Source: Moraxellaceae bacterium (GTDB lineage: Bacteria > Pseudomonadota > Gammaproteobacteria > Pseudomonadales > Moraxellaceae). From it: 64,000 nucleotides of DNA. This document shows positions 25,820-34,514 of this stretch, piece after piece (position 1 is the first letter of the stretch; every line of letters begins with the position of its first letter). Where the stretch lies: the NCBI GenBank assembly GCA_029267635.1, contig JAJUIK010000008.1:1-64000 (forward strand), given 5' to 3'. The notes under the pieces were generated by a model. The model was given only the letters and a program-made list of their open reading frames with translations. It had not been told where the DNA came from and ran no database searches. The position numbers were made by a program, and so were the translations under genes.

Positions 25820-26599
25820 ATGCTCGCTCTTCTTTCTCCTGCCAAGACACTCGATTACGATTCTGCCTTACCCACAGATCTTCATACCTTCCCGCGCTTA
25901 CTGCAACATTCAGAGGAGCTGATTCAGGATTGTCAGAAATTGTCTGCGACTGAGATTGCTAGCCTGATGAGTGTGAGTGAGAAGATTGCGCAATTGAATG
26001 TTGCGCGTTTTCAGGATTGGCAGCCGGATTTTAACCTGGCAAATGCCCGTCAGGCTCTGTTTGCCTTTAAAGGGGATGTCTATACCGGTCTGGATGCCTA
26101 TCAGCTGAATGACCAACAAATTGATCTTGGGCAGCAACAACTGCGTATGCTCTCTGGTCTGTATGGATTGTTACGACCATTGGATTTGATGATGCCTTAC
26201 CGTTTGGAAATGGGAACCAAATTGCGCAATACACGTGGATCTAACCTGTATGAATTCTGGGGAGAGATCATCACCCAGCAAATCAATGCGGATCTGTTGG
26301 AAGCTGAATCTGATTTATTGCTCAATCTGGCTTCTGATGAATACTACAAGGCAGTAAAAGAAAAGCAGATTCAGGCACAGATCATCAAACCGGTGTTTTT
26401 AGACCAGAAAAATGGCAAATATAAAGTGATCAGTTTCTATGCCAAAAAAGCCCGTGGTTTGATGGCGCGTTTTATGCTCGAACAGCAACCTCAAGGTGCA
26501 GAAGATCTCAAAGCCTTTAACAGCGAAGGCTATTATTTTGATGCGGATAATTCCACTGCACAAGAATTGGTGTTTAAGCGCGATGAACAGGCTGCCTGA
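25820..26599 (+). CDS. yaaA: Peroxide stress protein YaaA
   Basis: Cytoplasmic DNA-binding protein that limits intracellular iron and DNA damage during hydrogen peroxide stress (DUF328/UPF0246). I take the ATG at 25820, giving 259 aa beginning [13 protein letters not shown], the exact family start; the upstream frame to 25790 is not needed. Conserved features are the N-terminal SPAKTLD, the [17 protein letters not shown] segment, YRLEMGTKL and the C-terminal FNSEGYYFD. It is a single gene. Its peroxide role fits with ahpF at the window start, but there is no shared regulation visible. Confidence 0.93.
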   Translation: MLALLSPAKTLDYDSALPTDLHTFPRLLQHSEELIQDCQKLSATEIASLMSVSEKIAQLNVARFQDWQPDFNLANARQALFAFKGDVYTGLDAYQLNDQQIDLGQQQLRMLSGLYGLLRPLDLMMPYRLEMGTKLRNTRGSNLYEFWGEIITQQINADLLEAESDLLLNLASDEYYKAVKEKQIQAQIIKPVFLDQKNGKYKVISFYAKKARGLMARFMLEQQPQGAEDLKAFNSEGYYFDADNSTAQELVFKRDEQAA

Positions 26600-26750
26600 G
26601 GATAGAGCTAATCCATCCATCGAAATTCGTAGAACATTTCGGCAGGCCTAAATCAATTCTGGCATTGGCTAGCGTTTTTACAGTTTTAAATAGGTGTTTT
26701 ACTGTGTGAATGACAGCGATTAGACAGCTTTTATTGATCGTTGTGTGGTA

Positions 26751-26776
26751 AAAAAAGCCCCATAATCGGGGCTTTT
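26751..26776 (-). terminator. Bidirectional terminator between yaaA and a small lipoprotein
   Basis: AAAAGCCCC (26753-26761) and GGGGCTTTT (26768-26776) form a perfect 9-bp stem. On the minus strand it ends the lipoprotein gene four bases after its stop and has the longer T run; on the plus strand it can end yaaA. Confidence 0.85.
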
Positions 26777-26779
26777 CAG

Positions 26780-26905
26780 TTAACCGACCCAACCGCTAGG
26801 GGTATCGTGGATCAGTGGCTGATTGGCTGGTGGCGGAGGTGTAACAGCACCTTGACAGCCCACTAAAGCATAGGAGATGAGGAATACTATAAAAAAATTA
26901 CGCAT
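26780..26905 (-). CDS. 41-residue lipoprotein
   Basis: A short gene found by translating the minus strand directly. It encodes 41 aa: signal MRNFFIVFLISYALVGC with lipobox LVGC (Cys17), then a Pro-rich tail (TPPPPANQP) that ends GWVG. The lipobox, a positive N-terminus and an immediately adjacent terminator support it as a real gene. GGA lies nine bases before the ATG. It resembles in style, not in sequence, the small lipoprotein at 10870-11055. The function is unknown; small Pro-rich lipoproteins of this type are common in the genus. Confidence 0.7.
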   Translation of the reverse strand: MRNFFIVFLISYALVGCQGAVTPPPPANQPLIHDTPSGWVG

Positions 26906-27593
26906 AATAATGTCCGCTAAAAGAAACAAGATTGAGTACATCTATCGTATTCGCTGATTCAATGACTAGACGTATAATGCGGAATTACGCTGGTGCATGT
27001 GTTATATGCACACCAAATGGCGACTAGATCTTTGAGTTAACCGCAGAAAGACACATCAAATTCAATGCTGCCGAAAATTAAAAAAATTGGTCAAATGCAG
27101 TCATCATGATGCAGTCGAATGAAATGAGCTCAAAATCCTATCAAGGACTTCAATCCATTACACGCGAAAGCATCCATGTGTTTCTTGGTTACACTTAATT
27201 TCGTCGTCTTGACTTCGTTGAACGATCAAGGCGGATACAGTTCCGTATCAGCACCATTCAGTTTTTGATTGTTGCTTGGAGGTCTGATTGCGATAAATGC
27301 CAAAAACAAAATCTAAAGGGCGATTTTGTTGACGCAAGCTTGATCTGAACGAGCAGTATTTCCTGGATAGGGAGAGAATCCAATCTAGCAGTTCAATCAG
27401 TGTATTTTTAGCAAAGGAAATGCCAAATTCAACCAGAATACCGTTGGGTAGATGAACGAGTGAAATATACCATGAAAAGTAAAGTTTTTCACTGATGCCT
27501 ATTGCATCTCTTTATCAACCTGCTTATTTTCAGCAACATATTGAAAGTGTTGCTATAAAAATTTATGTTCTATTTCGTTTGAGCTGGGTACCA
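26906..27593. other. Gene-poor stretch, possibly decayed
   Basis: About 690 bases without a supported gene. Features seen are a consensus TATAAT (26973-26978) with a poor -35 (TTCGCT, 26950-26955), an interrupted hairpin with arms GTGCAT/ATGCAC near 26993-27012, and a minus-strand frame of 87 codons without stop and without ATG, GTG or upstream TTG start (27251-27511, stop at 27248-27250). The translated frame (containing LPNGILVEFGISFAKNTL) matches nothing I know. It may be gene debris, a small RNA locus or chance. Confidence 0.5.
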
Positions 27594-29027
27594 TTAAAGA
27601 TTTTTAAAAGCCTCAATCGCACGCGCGCGGCTGGATTTTAAATCCACCATCGGACGTGGATAATTCAGTCGTAACATCGGATTTTTGCCATAAGGCTCAT
27701 GAATCTGTTCTGCGCTTAAATGCGCCAGTTCAGGTACCCAGTGGCGGATATAGTCGCCGTTGGCATCAAATTTTTCGGACTGACTGATCGGATTAAACAC
27801 CCGGAAATACGGTGCTGCATCCGTACCTGTGGAGGCACACCATTGCCAGCCACCGTTATTGGCGGCAAGCTCTCCATCAATTAAGTGCCGCATAAACCAC
27901 TGTTCTCCGAGGCGCCAGTCAATTAACAGATTCTTGGTCAGGAACATCGCGACAATCATGCGCACCCGGTTATGTACCCAGCCCGTCGCCAGCAGTTGTC
28001 GCATGCCTGCATCCACGATTGGAATGCCGGTTTGACCTTGTTGCCAGCGCTGTAGACCTTCTGGATCATCACGCCATTGCACCTGTTCGGTGGCCACTTT
28101 GAAGGCTCGGTGTTTGGACACCTGCGGAAAATCAAACAGAATATGCTGGTAAAATTCACGCCAGAGCAATTCATTCAGCCAGGTCTGCTGCCCTGGATTG
28201 TCCAGAATAAATTGACCTTGTTGCTCTCGGAACAGTGCCTGGATGCATTGACGCACGGATAAGATACCAATGGTTAAATAGCCAGACAGCTGGCTGGTCC
28301 CTGTGATGCTTGGAAAGTCACGTTGCTCTTTATACTGCTTGACCCGCTGTTCAACAAAATCATCGAGGACAGACAGCGCATGTTGTTCACCCACGGGCCA
28401 TAAAGCTTGTTGTTTCGCCGTGACCGTATAGCCGAAACAGGCCTCTAGCTCAGGAATTTGCTGATTGAAAGCACTGAGATCCGGCCAGTTCTGTTGCTGT
28501 AGGTGTGGAGCCGGGAAACAACCCGGTAGGCTATGTTGCAGACGCTCGTAGCAGGCATTCTTAAAGGCTGTAAAGACCTGATACGGCTGCTGCGTCTTGT
28601 TACGAATACTGGCGACCGGGAACAGGGTGCGATCTTGTAGCAGCGTGAAACGTTGACCATTCTGCTGTAAATATGCGGCGACTTGCTGGTCGCGTTGCTG
28701 TTCATTGACCGGCAGTTCCATATTGGCAAAGACTTGTGAGATCTCAAGCTGCTGCATCAACTGATGAATGAAAGCCGGAATGTTTTCATAGCGATTGACG
28801 GTTTCAATCAGCAAGGGAATGTTGAGTGCATTCAGCTGCTGTTTCAGTTCTACGAGCTGGCGTAGATAAAAGTCGAGCTTAATCGGGGCATCATCATGTA
28901 AACAGCTTTGTTCAGGAGATAAAATCACCAGCGCGATACAAGGGCCAGCCTGCTGAGCATGCCACAGTGCAGCATGATCCTGAATGCGTAAATCCTGACG
29001 AAACCAGATGAGTTGATAAGCCGACAT
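27594..29027 (-). CDS. phrB: Deoxyribodipyrimidine photolyase
   Basis: Light-driven flavoenzyme that repairs cyclobutane pyrimidine dimers. The ATG at 29027 (GGAT five bases before) gives 477 aa; an in-frame TTG lies six codons earlier. The N-terminal antenna domain starts YQLIWFRQDLRIQDH, and the C-terminal FAD domain carries LLWREFYQHILF, GIPIVDAGMRQL, GWVHNRVRM and NGGWQWCASTGTDA, the class I CPD photolyase motifs including the Trp-rich electron path. DASH cryptochromes lack this C-terminal order. No terminator was seen downstream. Confidence 0.94.
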   Translation of the reverse strand: MSAYQLIWFRQDLRIQDHAALWHAQQAGPCIALVILSPEQSCLHDDAPIKLDFYLRQLVELKQQLNALNIPLLIETVNRYENIPAFIHQLMQQLEISQVFANMELPVNEQQRDQQVAAYLQQNGQRFTLLQDRTLFPVASIRNKTQQPYQVFTAFKNACYERLQHSLPGCFPAPHLQQQNWPDLSAFNQQIPELEACFGYTVTAKQQALWPVGEQHALSVLDDFVEQRVKQYKEQRDFPSITGTSQLSGYLTIGILSVRQCIQALFREQQGQFILDNPGQQTWLNELLWREFYQHILFDFPQVSKHRAFKVATEQVQWRDDPEGLQRWQQGQTGIPIVDAGMRQLLATGWVHNRVRMIVAMFLTKNLLIDWRLGEQWFMRHLIDGELAANNGGWQWCASTGTDAAPYFRVFNPISQSEKFDANGDYIRHWVPELAHLSAEQIHEPYGKNPMLRLNYPRPMVDLKSSRARAIEAFKNL

Positions 29028-29116
29028 GTGATCCAAACTCTGCAAAATTAGCTATAGCGATATTTTATGCTGCTGAGCTGAGAAAAATCTGTGAAGATCA
29101 GCCGTGCAGGCATAAA

Positions 29117-29143
29117 AAAAGCAAAGCCGAAGCTTTGCTTTTA
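29117..29143 (-). terminator. Terminator of slyD
   Basis: AAAAGCAAAGC (29117-29127), loop CGAA, GCTTTGCTTTT (29132-29142). It has a perfect 11-bp stem and a minus-strand T run. Confidence 0.9.
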
Positions 29144-29158
29144 TCGATCAAGTTGATC

Positions 29159-29641
29159 TTAGTGGTGGTGACCACCTGCACCATGTACGTGACCGTGATC
29201 AAGTTCCTCTTGAGAAGCTTCACGGATTTCAACGATTTCAACTTCAAACGTCAAATCTTGACCCGCTAATGGGAAGTTGGCATCAACGATCACGTTGTCG
29301 CCTTCAACCGCTTTAACAGTAACGATTTGTACGCCATCATCAGTTTGCGCTTGGAATTGCATGCCAGGCTGTACATTTTCTACGCCTTGGAACATTTGTA
29401 CTGGAACTTCTTGTACAAGTGCTGGGTTGTATTCGCCATAACCTTCTGCTGCAGGAACGTTTACAGTGAATTTTTCACCTACAGTTTTACCCGCTAAAGC
29501 TTTTTCTAGACCCGGGATGATATTGCCTGCGCCATGCAAATAGGCAAGTGGTTCACCTTGAGATTGGTCAAGGGTTTCACCTTCAGCATTTGTTAAAGTG
29601 TAGTGGAATGAAACCACGTGGTTATCTGCAATAGCGGTCAT
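29159..29641 (-). CDS. slyD: FKBP-type peptidyl-prolyl isomerase, SlyD-like
   Basis: Cytoplasmic prolyl isomerase and chaperone of 160 aa. The FKBP core has the SlyD arrangement: FHYTLTNAEGETLDQS, LAYLHGAGNIIPGLEKAL, then the insert-in-flap domain at about 70-125 (VPAAEGYGEYNPALVQEVP). The tail is short and His-rich, HGHVHGAGGHHH, which should bind nickel or other metals, though it lacks the cysteines of the E. coli tail. GGAT precedes the ATG at 7 bases, and a promoter-like element is present upstream. It is monocistronic. Confidence 0.92.
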   Translation of the reverse strand: MTAIADNHVVSFHYTLTNAEGETLDQSQGEPLAYLHGAGNIIPGLEKALAGKTVGEKFTVNVPAAEGYGEYNPALVQEVPVQMFQGVENVQPGMQFQAQTDDGVQIVTVKAVEGDNVIVDANFPLAGQDLTFEVEIVEIREASQEELDHGHVHGAGGHHH

Positions 29642-29673
29642 GTTGTTGATCCATTCAATTTTTTCAGGGTTAC

Positions 29674-29702
29674 ATCATAAAGTGAAAAGCCGCATTTGTA
29701 GA
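29674..29702 (-). promoter_or_regulatory. Promoter candidate of slyD
   Basis: On the minus strand, TATGAT (29679-29674) is preceded at 17 bases by TCTACA (29702-29697). It lies 33 bases before the slyD start codon. Confidence 0.45.
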
Positions 29703-29933
29703 CTACATTTACGTGAATTTTGGCTTTTTCAATATTTTTATGACGATTTATTGTTTAATGAGGATGAATTCTGGAATTTCAATCCTATTTTATGTTTGAT
29801 TACAGGTTTTGCGGCCAAAAAAATGTGAAATGGATGTGAGCTTATTTCTGCTGAAGAAGAGTCCGATTTTTCGCTATTTCAAGAGAATGGTCCAATCTTG
29901 CTTTCAAGCTTTTCTGAGAGGATGTATGAGCAT

Positions 29934-29962
29934 AAAAAAAGATGGCTTGAATCAGCCATCTT
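29934..29962 (-). terminator. Terminator of the D,D-carboxypeptidase gene
   Basis: AAGATGGCT (29939-29947) with AGCCATCTT (29954-29962), loop TGAATC, and an A run in front that gives minus-strand T residues. Confidence 0.85.
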
Positions 29963-29978
29963 GTGTGAAAAATTTTAC

Positions 29979-31280
29979 TCAACGTGCAGTGTCGAGCGGA
30001 TAGGTTTTCACCATATAGCTGTCACTGGTACTGGAAGAAAATAGGCTGCCTAACCACATAAAGAAGCGCTGAAAAATATTGGCTTCTTCAATCTGGACTT
30101 TGGCTTGGATCTGGATGGTCTGGATTAGATGATTGTTTTGGTAAACATGCACACTGGCCAATTGCATCATTTTTGCCAAAGGAGCAGTCAACTGTTTCTC
30201 ATGGACTTCAAGGTTCAAATGGGTCTTGGTGGTCTGTAAAGGTTCGATACTGAGATTGTTCAGCATGATGCGCTGACGCTGGTTATCAAAGGCTTGCAGA
30301 TCAATCGGGTAAGGCTGATCATACAATGACGTAGTCACCATTTTTGGATGTTCGGTTTCAAGTTTGAACATTTTTAGGGTGGATTTGATCACTGGCAGCT
30401 CAGCAATCACCTGATGGCGTTTAATTACCACCTCATCACGTGTGTAGTTATACGCCAGATTCATCAGTTTATGTGCAACTTCGGCGCGTTTTGCACCGCT
30501 TTTAGTTCCCATGACCACCACAATCAGGCGACGGTTTTGCAGATCAGGATTCAGCGTGGGACGTTGCGCCGTAAGCGCCAAGTTGAAGCCAGCCGCTTTG
30601 GTAAAACCGGTTTTTAAACCGTCCACGCTTGGGTCTTGCTTCAGCAACAGATTGGTAGCGCGGTGAAAACGCTGGTTATAGCTGAAACTTTGTTGCTTGG
30701 AATAATATAAATAATCCGGTGTGGTAGTGACCAACGCTTCGCCTAAGCGCGCCATATCGTGTGCACTGGAAAAGTGATCCGGCATGGTAATCCCGGCTGG
30801 ATTGGCAAAATTGGTATTGCTCATACCCAAGGCTTTGGCTTCCTGGTTCATGCGTTTCACAAAGTTTGGAACATTGCCTGAAATCCGTTCCGCCAACGTC
30901 ACTGCAGCATCATTGGCCGACATCACAATTAAACCTGCAAGCAACTGGTCCACCGAGATTTTTTCACCCGGTTTTAGGTACATCTGCGATTCATCCCATT
31001 GCACGATGTTTACCACGGGCGTTGCGGTCAGCACTTCTTCTCTGCGCAGTTTACCTGCCTGAATTTCCTTGAGGGCAATGTAGGCCACCATCATTTTGGT
31101 GAGTGAGGCCGGCGCACGTTGCATATGGCTATTATGTTCGGCAATGACCTGCCCTGAATGAGCATCCATAATGGTCCAGGCTTCGGCTTCAACCGACTCG
31201 GGCACGATGTTTAACAGGCTGGCGTTGACCAGTGTTGAGCAAAAGAAACTCAGAAATGCAAAGAGGTAAAGGAAACTTTT
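29979..31280 (-). CDS. dacC: D-alanyl-D-alanine carboxypeptidase (PBP5/6 family)
   Basis: Trims the terminal D-Ala from peptidoglycan stem peptides in the periplasm. Both plausible starts are TTG: the one at 31280 follows AAGG at 9 bases and gives a compact signal peptide ending VNA; the one at 31310 has no ribosome site. From 31280 the protein has 433 aa. Ser60 in SLTK, SAN at 122-124 and KTG in GLKTGFT are the S11 peptidase motifs. The C-terminal beta domain is followed by a segment (IFQRFFMWLGSLF) that can act as an amphipathic membrane anchor. The name dacC is the usual one in the genus; dacA-type is equally possible. Confidence 0.88.
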   Translation of the reverse strand, partial: KSFLYLFAFLSFFCSTLVNASLLNIVPESVEAEAWTIMDAHSGQVIAEHNSHMQRAPASLTKMMVAYIALKEIQAGKLRREEVLTATPVVNIVQWDESQMYLKPGEKISVDQLLAGLIVMSANDAAVTLAERISGNVPNFVKRMNQEAKALGMSNTNFANPAGITMPDHFSSAHDMARLGEALVTTTPDYLYYSKQQSFSYNQRFHRATNLLLKQDPSVDGLKTGFTKAAGFNLALTAQRPTLNPDLQNRRLIVVVMGTKSGAKRAEVAHKLMNLAYNYTRDEVVIKRHQVIAELPVIKSTLKMFKLETEHPKMVTTSLYDQPYPIDLQAFDNQRQRIMLNNLSIEPLQTTKTHLNLEVHEKQLTAPLAKMMQLASVHVYQNNHLIQTIQIQAKVQIEEANIFQRFFMWLGSLFSSSTSDSYMVKTYPLDTAR

Positions 31281-31463
31281 CAACGGGAAATACCTTGTGG
31301 AGCCAGCCAAGGGGAAAATGCAAAAAACCTTGCGAATGCTATGCCTTTTTTTTTCTCAAGGCTAGTGCATTTTGCAGACAAATACGACAGATCCGCCTCA
31401 AAGATGAAAAAAATGCTAAGCTAATTACCAACCTATCTGCTTAAAGCTTTTGAATACCGACTT

Positions 31464-33167
31464 ATGTTGCATTATCAAATCGAGTTCGATGACTATCGTC
31501 AGCATTTAATTCACGTCACCGCCAGATTTTTGGCCAATCCAACGCAGGTACTCTGGCTGCCAACCTGGATTCCTGGCAGTTATCTGATTCGTGAATTTTC
31601 CAAACATATTGAAGCGGTCAAAGCTTATGATGAAGCGGGTCGTCAACTGAAAATCAGTAAGTTTGAAAAGAATAAATGGCGTCTGTTTAACACTGATTAC
31701 GAATTGATTACGGTGGAATATGACGTGTATGCCTATGACCTGTCGGTTCGTGGCGCTTATGTGGATCAGACGCGTTTATATGTTAATCCTTCCTGTGCCT
31801 GTCTGGGACTGGAAGGTCAGGAACATACGCCGATTGAAGTGGAAGTTTTCTTGCCGGAAGAACTGAAACATTTTCAGCTGGCAACCGGACTGGCAGCCAA
31901 GAGCCTGGTTAAAGGCCGTTATACCTTAAAGGCGGATAATTACGCCCAGTTAATTGATAGTCCGTTTGAACTGGCCGCGCAAACCCGTTTTAGTTTTGAA
32001 GCTCACGGTATTGCGCATGAATTTGTACTGTCTGGCAAACACACCATGAATGCCGCACGTATGCAACAGGATCTGGAAAAAATCTGTGCCACGCAAATCG
32101 GTCTGTTTGGTTCAGCGCCATTTGCAAACTATACCTTTATGACCATGGCTAGCGGTAACAGTTATGGTGGTCTGGAACATCCGAACAGTACCAGTCTGAT
32201 TACGCCGCGAGAGGATTTACCCAAAGCGGATGAATCTGCAGAGCCGGGTCAGGACTATCAGCGTTTTCTTGGACTGTGTAGCCATGAATATTTCCATTCC
32301 TGGCTGGTCAAATTCATCCGCCCGGAAAACTTTGTCAATTATGATCTGAACCGTGAAAGCTATACCAGTCTGCTATGGATCTTTGAAGGTTTCACTTCTT
32401 ATTATGATGACCTGATGTTATTACGCAGTGGTGTGATTTCTCAGGAATCTTATCTCAAGTTATTAACAGAGCATATTGGGCGTTATCTGCAAAATCCGGG
32501 ACGTTTTATCCAGTCAGTGGCTGAATCGAGTTTCGATGCCTGGATCAAATTCTACCGTCAGGATGAAAACTCCAACAATGCTGGCACTAGCTACTATAAT
32601 AAAGGCGCTTTGGTGGCCTTGTGTCTGGATTTAGGATTGCGTTTACGCGGTTCAAGCTTGGATGCATTGATGCGCAAACTATATGAAAACGCGCAAAATG
32701 GCATACAGGTACATGAGCAAACCATTTTTGAGCTCTGCCAGGAATTGACCGGACAAAGTTGGATTGAACAGATCACGCATTTGATTAACACCACTGATGA
32801 ATTGCCGCTGGATCAGTTGTTCCCTGAGTTTGGTGTCAGTTACCAGCTGAAAAATGACAAGTCTTTGCCATTTGGCTTGAAACTGGCAGATAAACCTGAA
32901 GGGGTTGTGGTGCAACAGGCACGCCGTGATGGTGTAGCAGCACAAGCGGGACTTTCGGCGAATGATGTGATTATTGCCATTGATGGTCTGAAAGCTTCGG
33001 AAAAACTCCTGGCCCAATATGCAAAACAGCAGGGGACTTTTACGGTCCTTGCTTTCCGCCGTGATGAATTGATGCAGTTTGAAGTGCAGGGTGGAGAAAC
33101 AGGCTTAACTACGGTTGAGCTGAAAGTTGAAGATCAGGCGAAAGTGGAGATTTGGTTAAAGGCTTAA
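31464..33167 (+). CDS. M61-family (glycyl) aminopeptidase with PDZ domain
   Basis: Zinc metallopeptidase of 567 aa. The N-terminal beta domain (about 1-170) resembles M1/M61 enzymes; the zinc site is HEYFH (His274, Glu275, His278) with the third ligand Glu308 in WIFEGFTSYY. VKFIRPENF after the zinc helix is typical of M61. A PDZ-like domain occupies about 470-545 (KPEGVVVQQARRDGVAAQAGLS). There is no signal peptide, so it is predicted to be cytoplasmic. It is a single gene divergent from dacC, with a terminator at 33181-33205. Natural substrates are unknown. Confidence 0.9.
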   Translation: MLHYQIEFDDYRQHLIHVTARFLANPTQVLWLPTWIPGSYLIREFSKHIEAVKAYDEAGRQLKISKFEKNKWRLFNTDYELITVEYDVYAYDLSVRGAYVDQTRLYVNPSCACLGLEGQEHTPIEVEVFLPEELKHFQLATGLAAKSLVKGRYTLKADNYAQLIDSPFELAAQTRFSFEAHGIAHEFVLSGKHTMNAARMQQDLEKICATQIGLFGSAPFANYTFMTMASGNSYGGLEHPNSTSLITPREDLPKADESAEPGQDYQRFLGLCSHEYFHSWLVKFIRPENFVNYDLNRESYTSLLWIFEGFTSYYDDLMLLRSGVISQESYLKLLTEHIGRYLQNPGRFIQSVAESSFDAWIKFYRQDENSNNAGTSYYNKGALVALCLDLGLRLRGSSLDALMRKLYENAQNGIQVHEQTIFELCQELTGQSWIEQITHLINTTDELPLDQLFPEFGVSYQLKNDKSLPFGLKLADKPEGVVVQQARRDGVAAQAGLSANDVIIAIDGLKASEKLLAQYAKQQGTFTVLAFRRDELMQFEVQGGETGLTTVELKVEDQAKVEIWLKA

Positions 33168-33180
33168 TATTAAATGAATA

Positions 33181-33207
33181 AAAAGGATGCTTAAAGCATC
33201 CTTTTTA
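33181..33207 (+). terminator. Terminator of the M61 peptidase gene
   Basis: AAAAGGATGC (33181-33190), loop TTAAA, GCATCCTTTT (33196-33205), then T. It also faces the convergent membrane-protein gene. Confidence 0.88.
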
Positions 33208-33831
33208 TTAGAGGGAAATATATCTTTTACATACTTTCATAATATTAGAATGAGCATATTTGAACTCATTTGAAAATTCTATTCTGTCGTTACGGTATTC
33301 TAAAAAATCTAATGTGGTCCAAGGATAAAACATTTCTAAATAATTGATATATTCTTGCAAGCTTTCCCAATTCTCTTTATCGATTTGACCTTCTAGTAAT
33401 GCTTGAAGTTGTTGAGCTTTTGATCTCAACGGTGTGGCGTATTGGATTAATAATCCATAGCTTTGATAGTATTCAGATTCTGTAGTATTGACTGAAAAAG
33501 AATAGGTTAAATTGTAAATTCCTGAGCTAAATTGCGCATGCAAATCCCAAACGTCAGTAATTATTTTTGAAATCAATGATAAGTTGTGTTGTGCTTTCCA
33601 ATTAAATATTAACAGTGCTGCTGTAATGGCAGCAAAAGTAGTTGCTGCAGCGCTTAATAAATTACTGATAGAGGAGAGTGTCTCTTGATTGTTTCTTGTA
33701 GAAATCCAACCACCAAAATTTAGATAAAGCAAGTTAATCCCTATAAAACTTAGAAAAATAAATAGAAAAATGTAAGATGAAGCAAAAAATCTAAAAAATT
33801 TTAAATATAAGTTTTCTAACATATTTATCAT
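33208..33831 (-). CDS. Orphan two-helix membrane protein, AT-rich
   Basis: I do not recognise this 207-residue protein. Two strong membrane segments (about residues 18-38 and 57-77) are separated by a short loop (GGWISTRNNQ), followed by a soluble C-terminal region of about 130 residues, rich in aromatic residues (EYYQSYGLLIQYA, YINYLEMFYPWT). The gene and its flanks are clearly more AT-rich than neighbours, and codons end mostly in A or T, which suggests recent acquisition. No ribosome site is obvious; Met4 is an alternative start. Single membrane-anchored orphans of this shape are often toxins or phage-defence effectors, but no motif here supports that directly. Confidence 0.65.
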   Translation of the reverse strand: MINMLENLYLKFFRFFASSYIFLFIFLSFIGINLLYLNFGGWISTRNNQETLSSISNLLSAAATTFAAITAALLIFNWKAQHNLSLISKIITDVWDLHAQFSSGIYNLTYSFSVNTTESEYYQSYGLLIQYATPLRSKAQQLQALLEGQIDKENWESLQEYINYLEMFYPWTTLDFLEYRNDRIEFSNEFKYAHSNIMKVCKRYISL

Positions 33832-33863
33832 ATTAAAATGAATTAATGAATATTATATAAATA

Positions 33864-33887
33864 AAAAGCCCACCTTTGTGAGCTTTT
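33864..33887 (-). terminator. Terminator of the thioesterase gene
   Basis: AAAAGCCCAC (33864-33873) pairs with GTGAGCTTTT (33878-33887) with one mismatch; the loop is CTTT. The A run gives T residues on the minus strand. Confidence 0.65.
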
Positions 33888-33905
33888 AAATAAGCTGAAT
33901 AATAA

Positions 33906-34298
33906 CTATTTCACAATCAAACGAGACGTACCACGAAACTCAGCAATAACTTGCTGTTTCTGATTGCTGACGGTAATGTCATAAATTCCAGTTCGGCCAC
34001 TACTGGCTTTATGTTCGGCTTTGGCCGTTAAGGTATCGCCCAATAAGCCGGGTTTTAAATAATTAATACTGCAATGCTGGCCGACCGCTGGATGCTCACC
34101 GGTATTACAGGCAATCGCAAAAGCCGCATCCGCCAAAGCAAAAATCACTGCACCATGGCAGGTTTGATGACCCTGTAAATGCTGTTCAGTCACTTTCAGT
34201 TCAACTTGCGCCGTATTGTGATGAAAAGACACCAGATGTGCGCCTAGTTGCTGCATTAAGGTATCCTGATTAAACATCTGATTGACTTGCTGATCCAT
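33906..34298 (-). CDS. paaI: PaaI-type hotdog-fold thioesterase
   Basis: Hydrolyses aryl- or acyl-CoA thioesters in the cytoplasm. The protein has 130 aa, a single hotdog domain with GHQTCHGAVIFALADAAFAIACN (residues about 43-65) containing the catalytic region, then NYLKPGLLGDTLTA and GRTGIYDITV, close to PaaI of the phenylacetate pathway. No other paa gene is nearby, so it may act as a general CoA salvage enzyme. AAGGAG lies 8 bases before the ATG. A single gene with its own terminator. Confidence 0.86.
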   Translation of the reverse strand: MDQQVNQMFNQDTLMQQLGAHLVSFHHNTAQVELKVTEQHLQGHQTCHGAVIFALADAAFAIACNTGEHPAVGQHCSINYLKPGLLGDTLTAKAEHKASSGRTGIYDITVSNQKQQVIAEFRGTSRLIVK

Positions 34299-34445
34299 GG
34301 CAAAAACTCCTTTTTAGATACATTTTATTTTAAATATTTTAATATTTGAATCATAAATAGCATTTCTATTTGAGAATAACAAGGCTTGCGGAAAATCAGA
34401 CGATGTTCGGTAAATGATTAAATACTTAACTTCTTCCGCATAAAT

Positions 34446-34477
34446 AAAAACCGATGTCCAAGCATCGGTTTTTTTAT
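34446..34477 (-). terminator. Terminator of rluE
   Basis: AAAAACCGATG (34446-34456), loop TCCAAG, CATCGGTTTTT (34463-34473). A and T runs on both sides allow action in both directions. Confidence 0.88.
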
Positions 34478-34514
34478 ATATTTTTACGCTTGGGTAAAAC
34501 TCATCATTGAGGAA

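Larger units (their letters stand above)
29642..29978. other. Upstream region of slyD
   Basis: About 340 bases without a gene between slyD and the upstream D,D-carboxypeptidase gene. It contains the slyD promoter candidate at 29674-29702 and the terminator at 29934-29962. A 62-codon frame on the plus strand has no ribosome site and is not supported. Confidence 0.5.

Noticed and set aside
26574..26792. 72-codon minus-strand frame after yaaA
   Set aside because: It passes through the terminator hairpin at 26751-26776, overlaps the start region of the small lipoprotein stop, and has no recognisable features.
27120..27199. Short plus-strand frame starting MMQSNEMSS
   Set aside because: Only 30 codons, no ribosome site, no signal or domain; considered chance within the gene-poor stretch.
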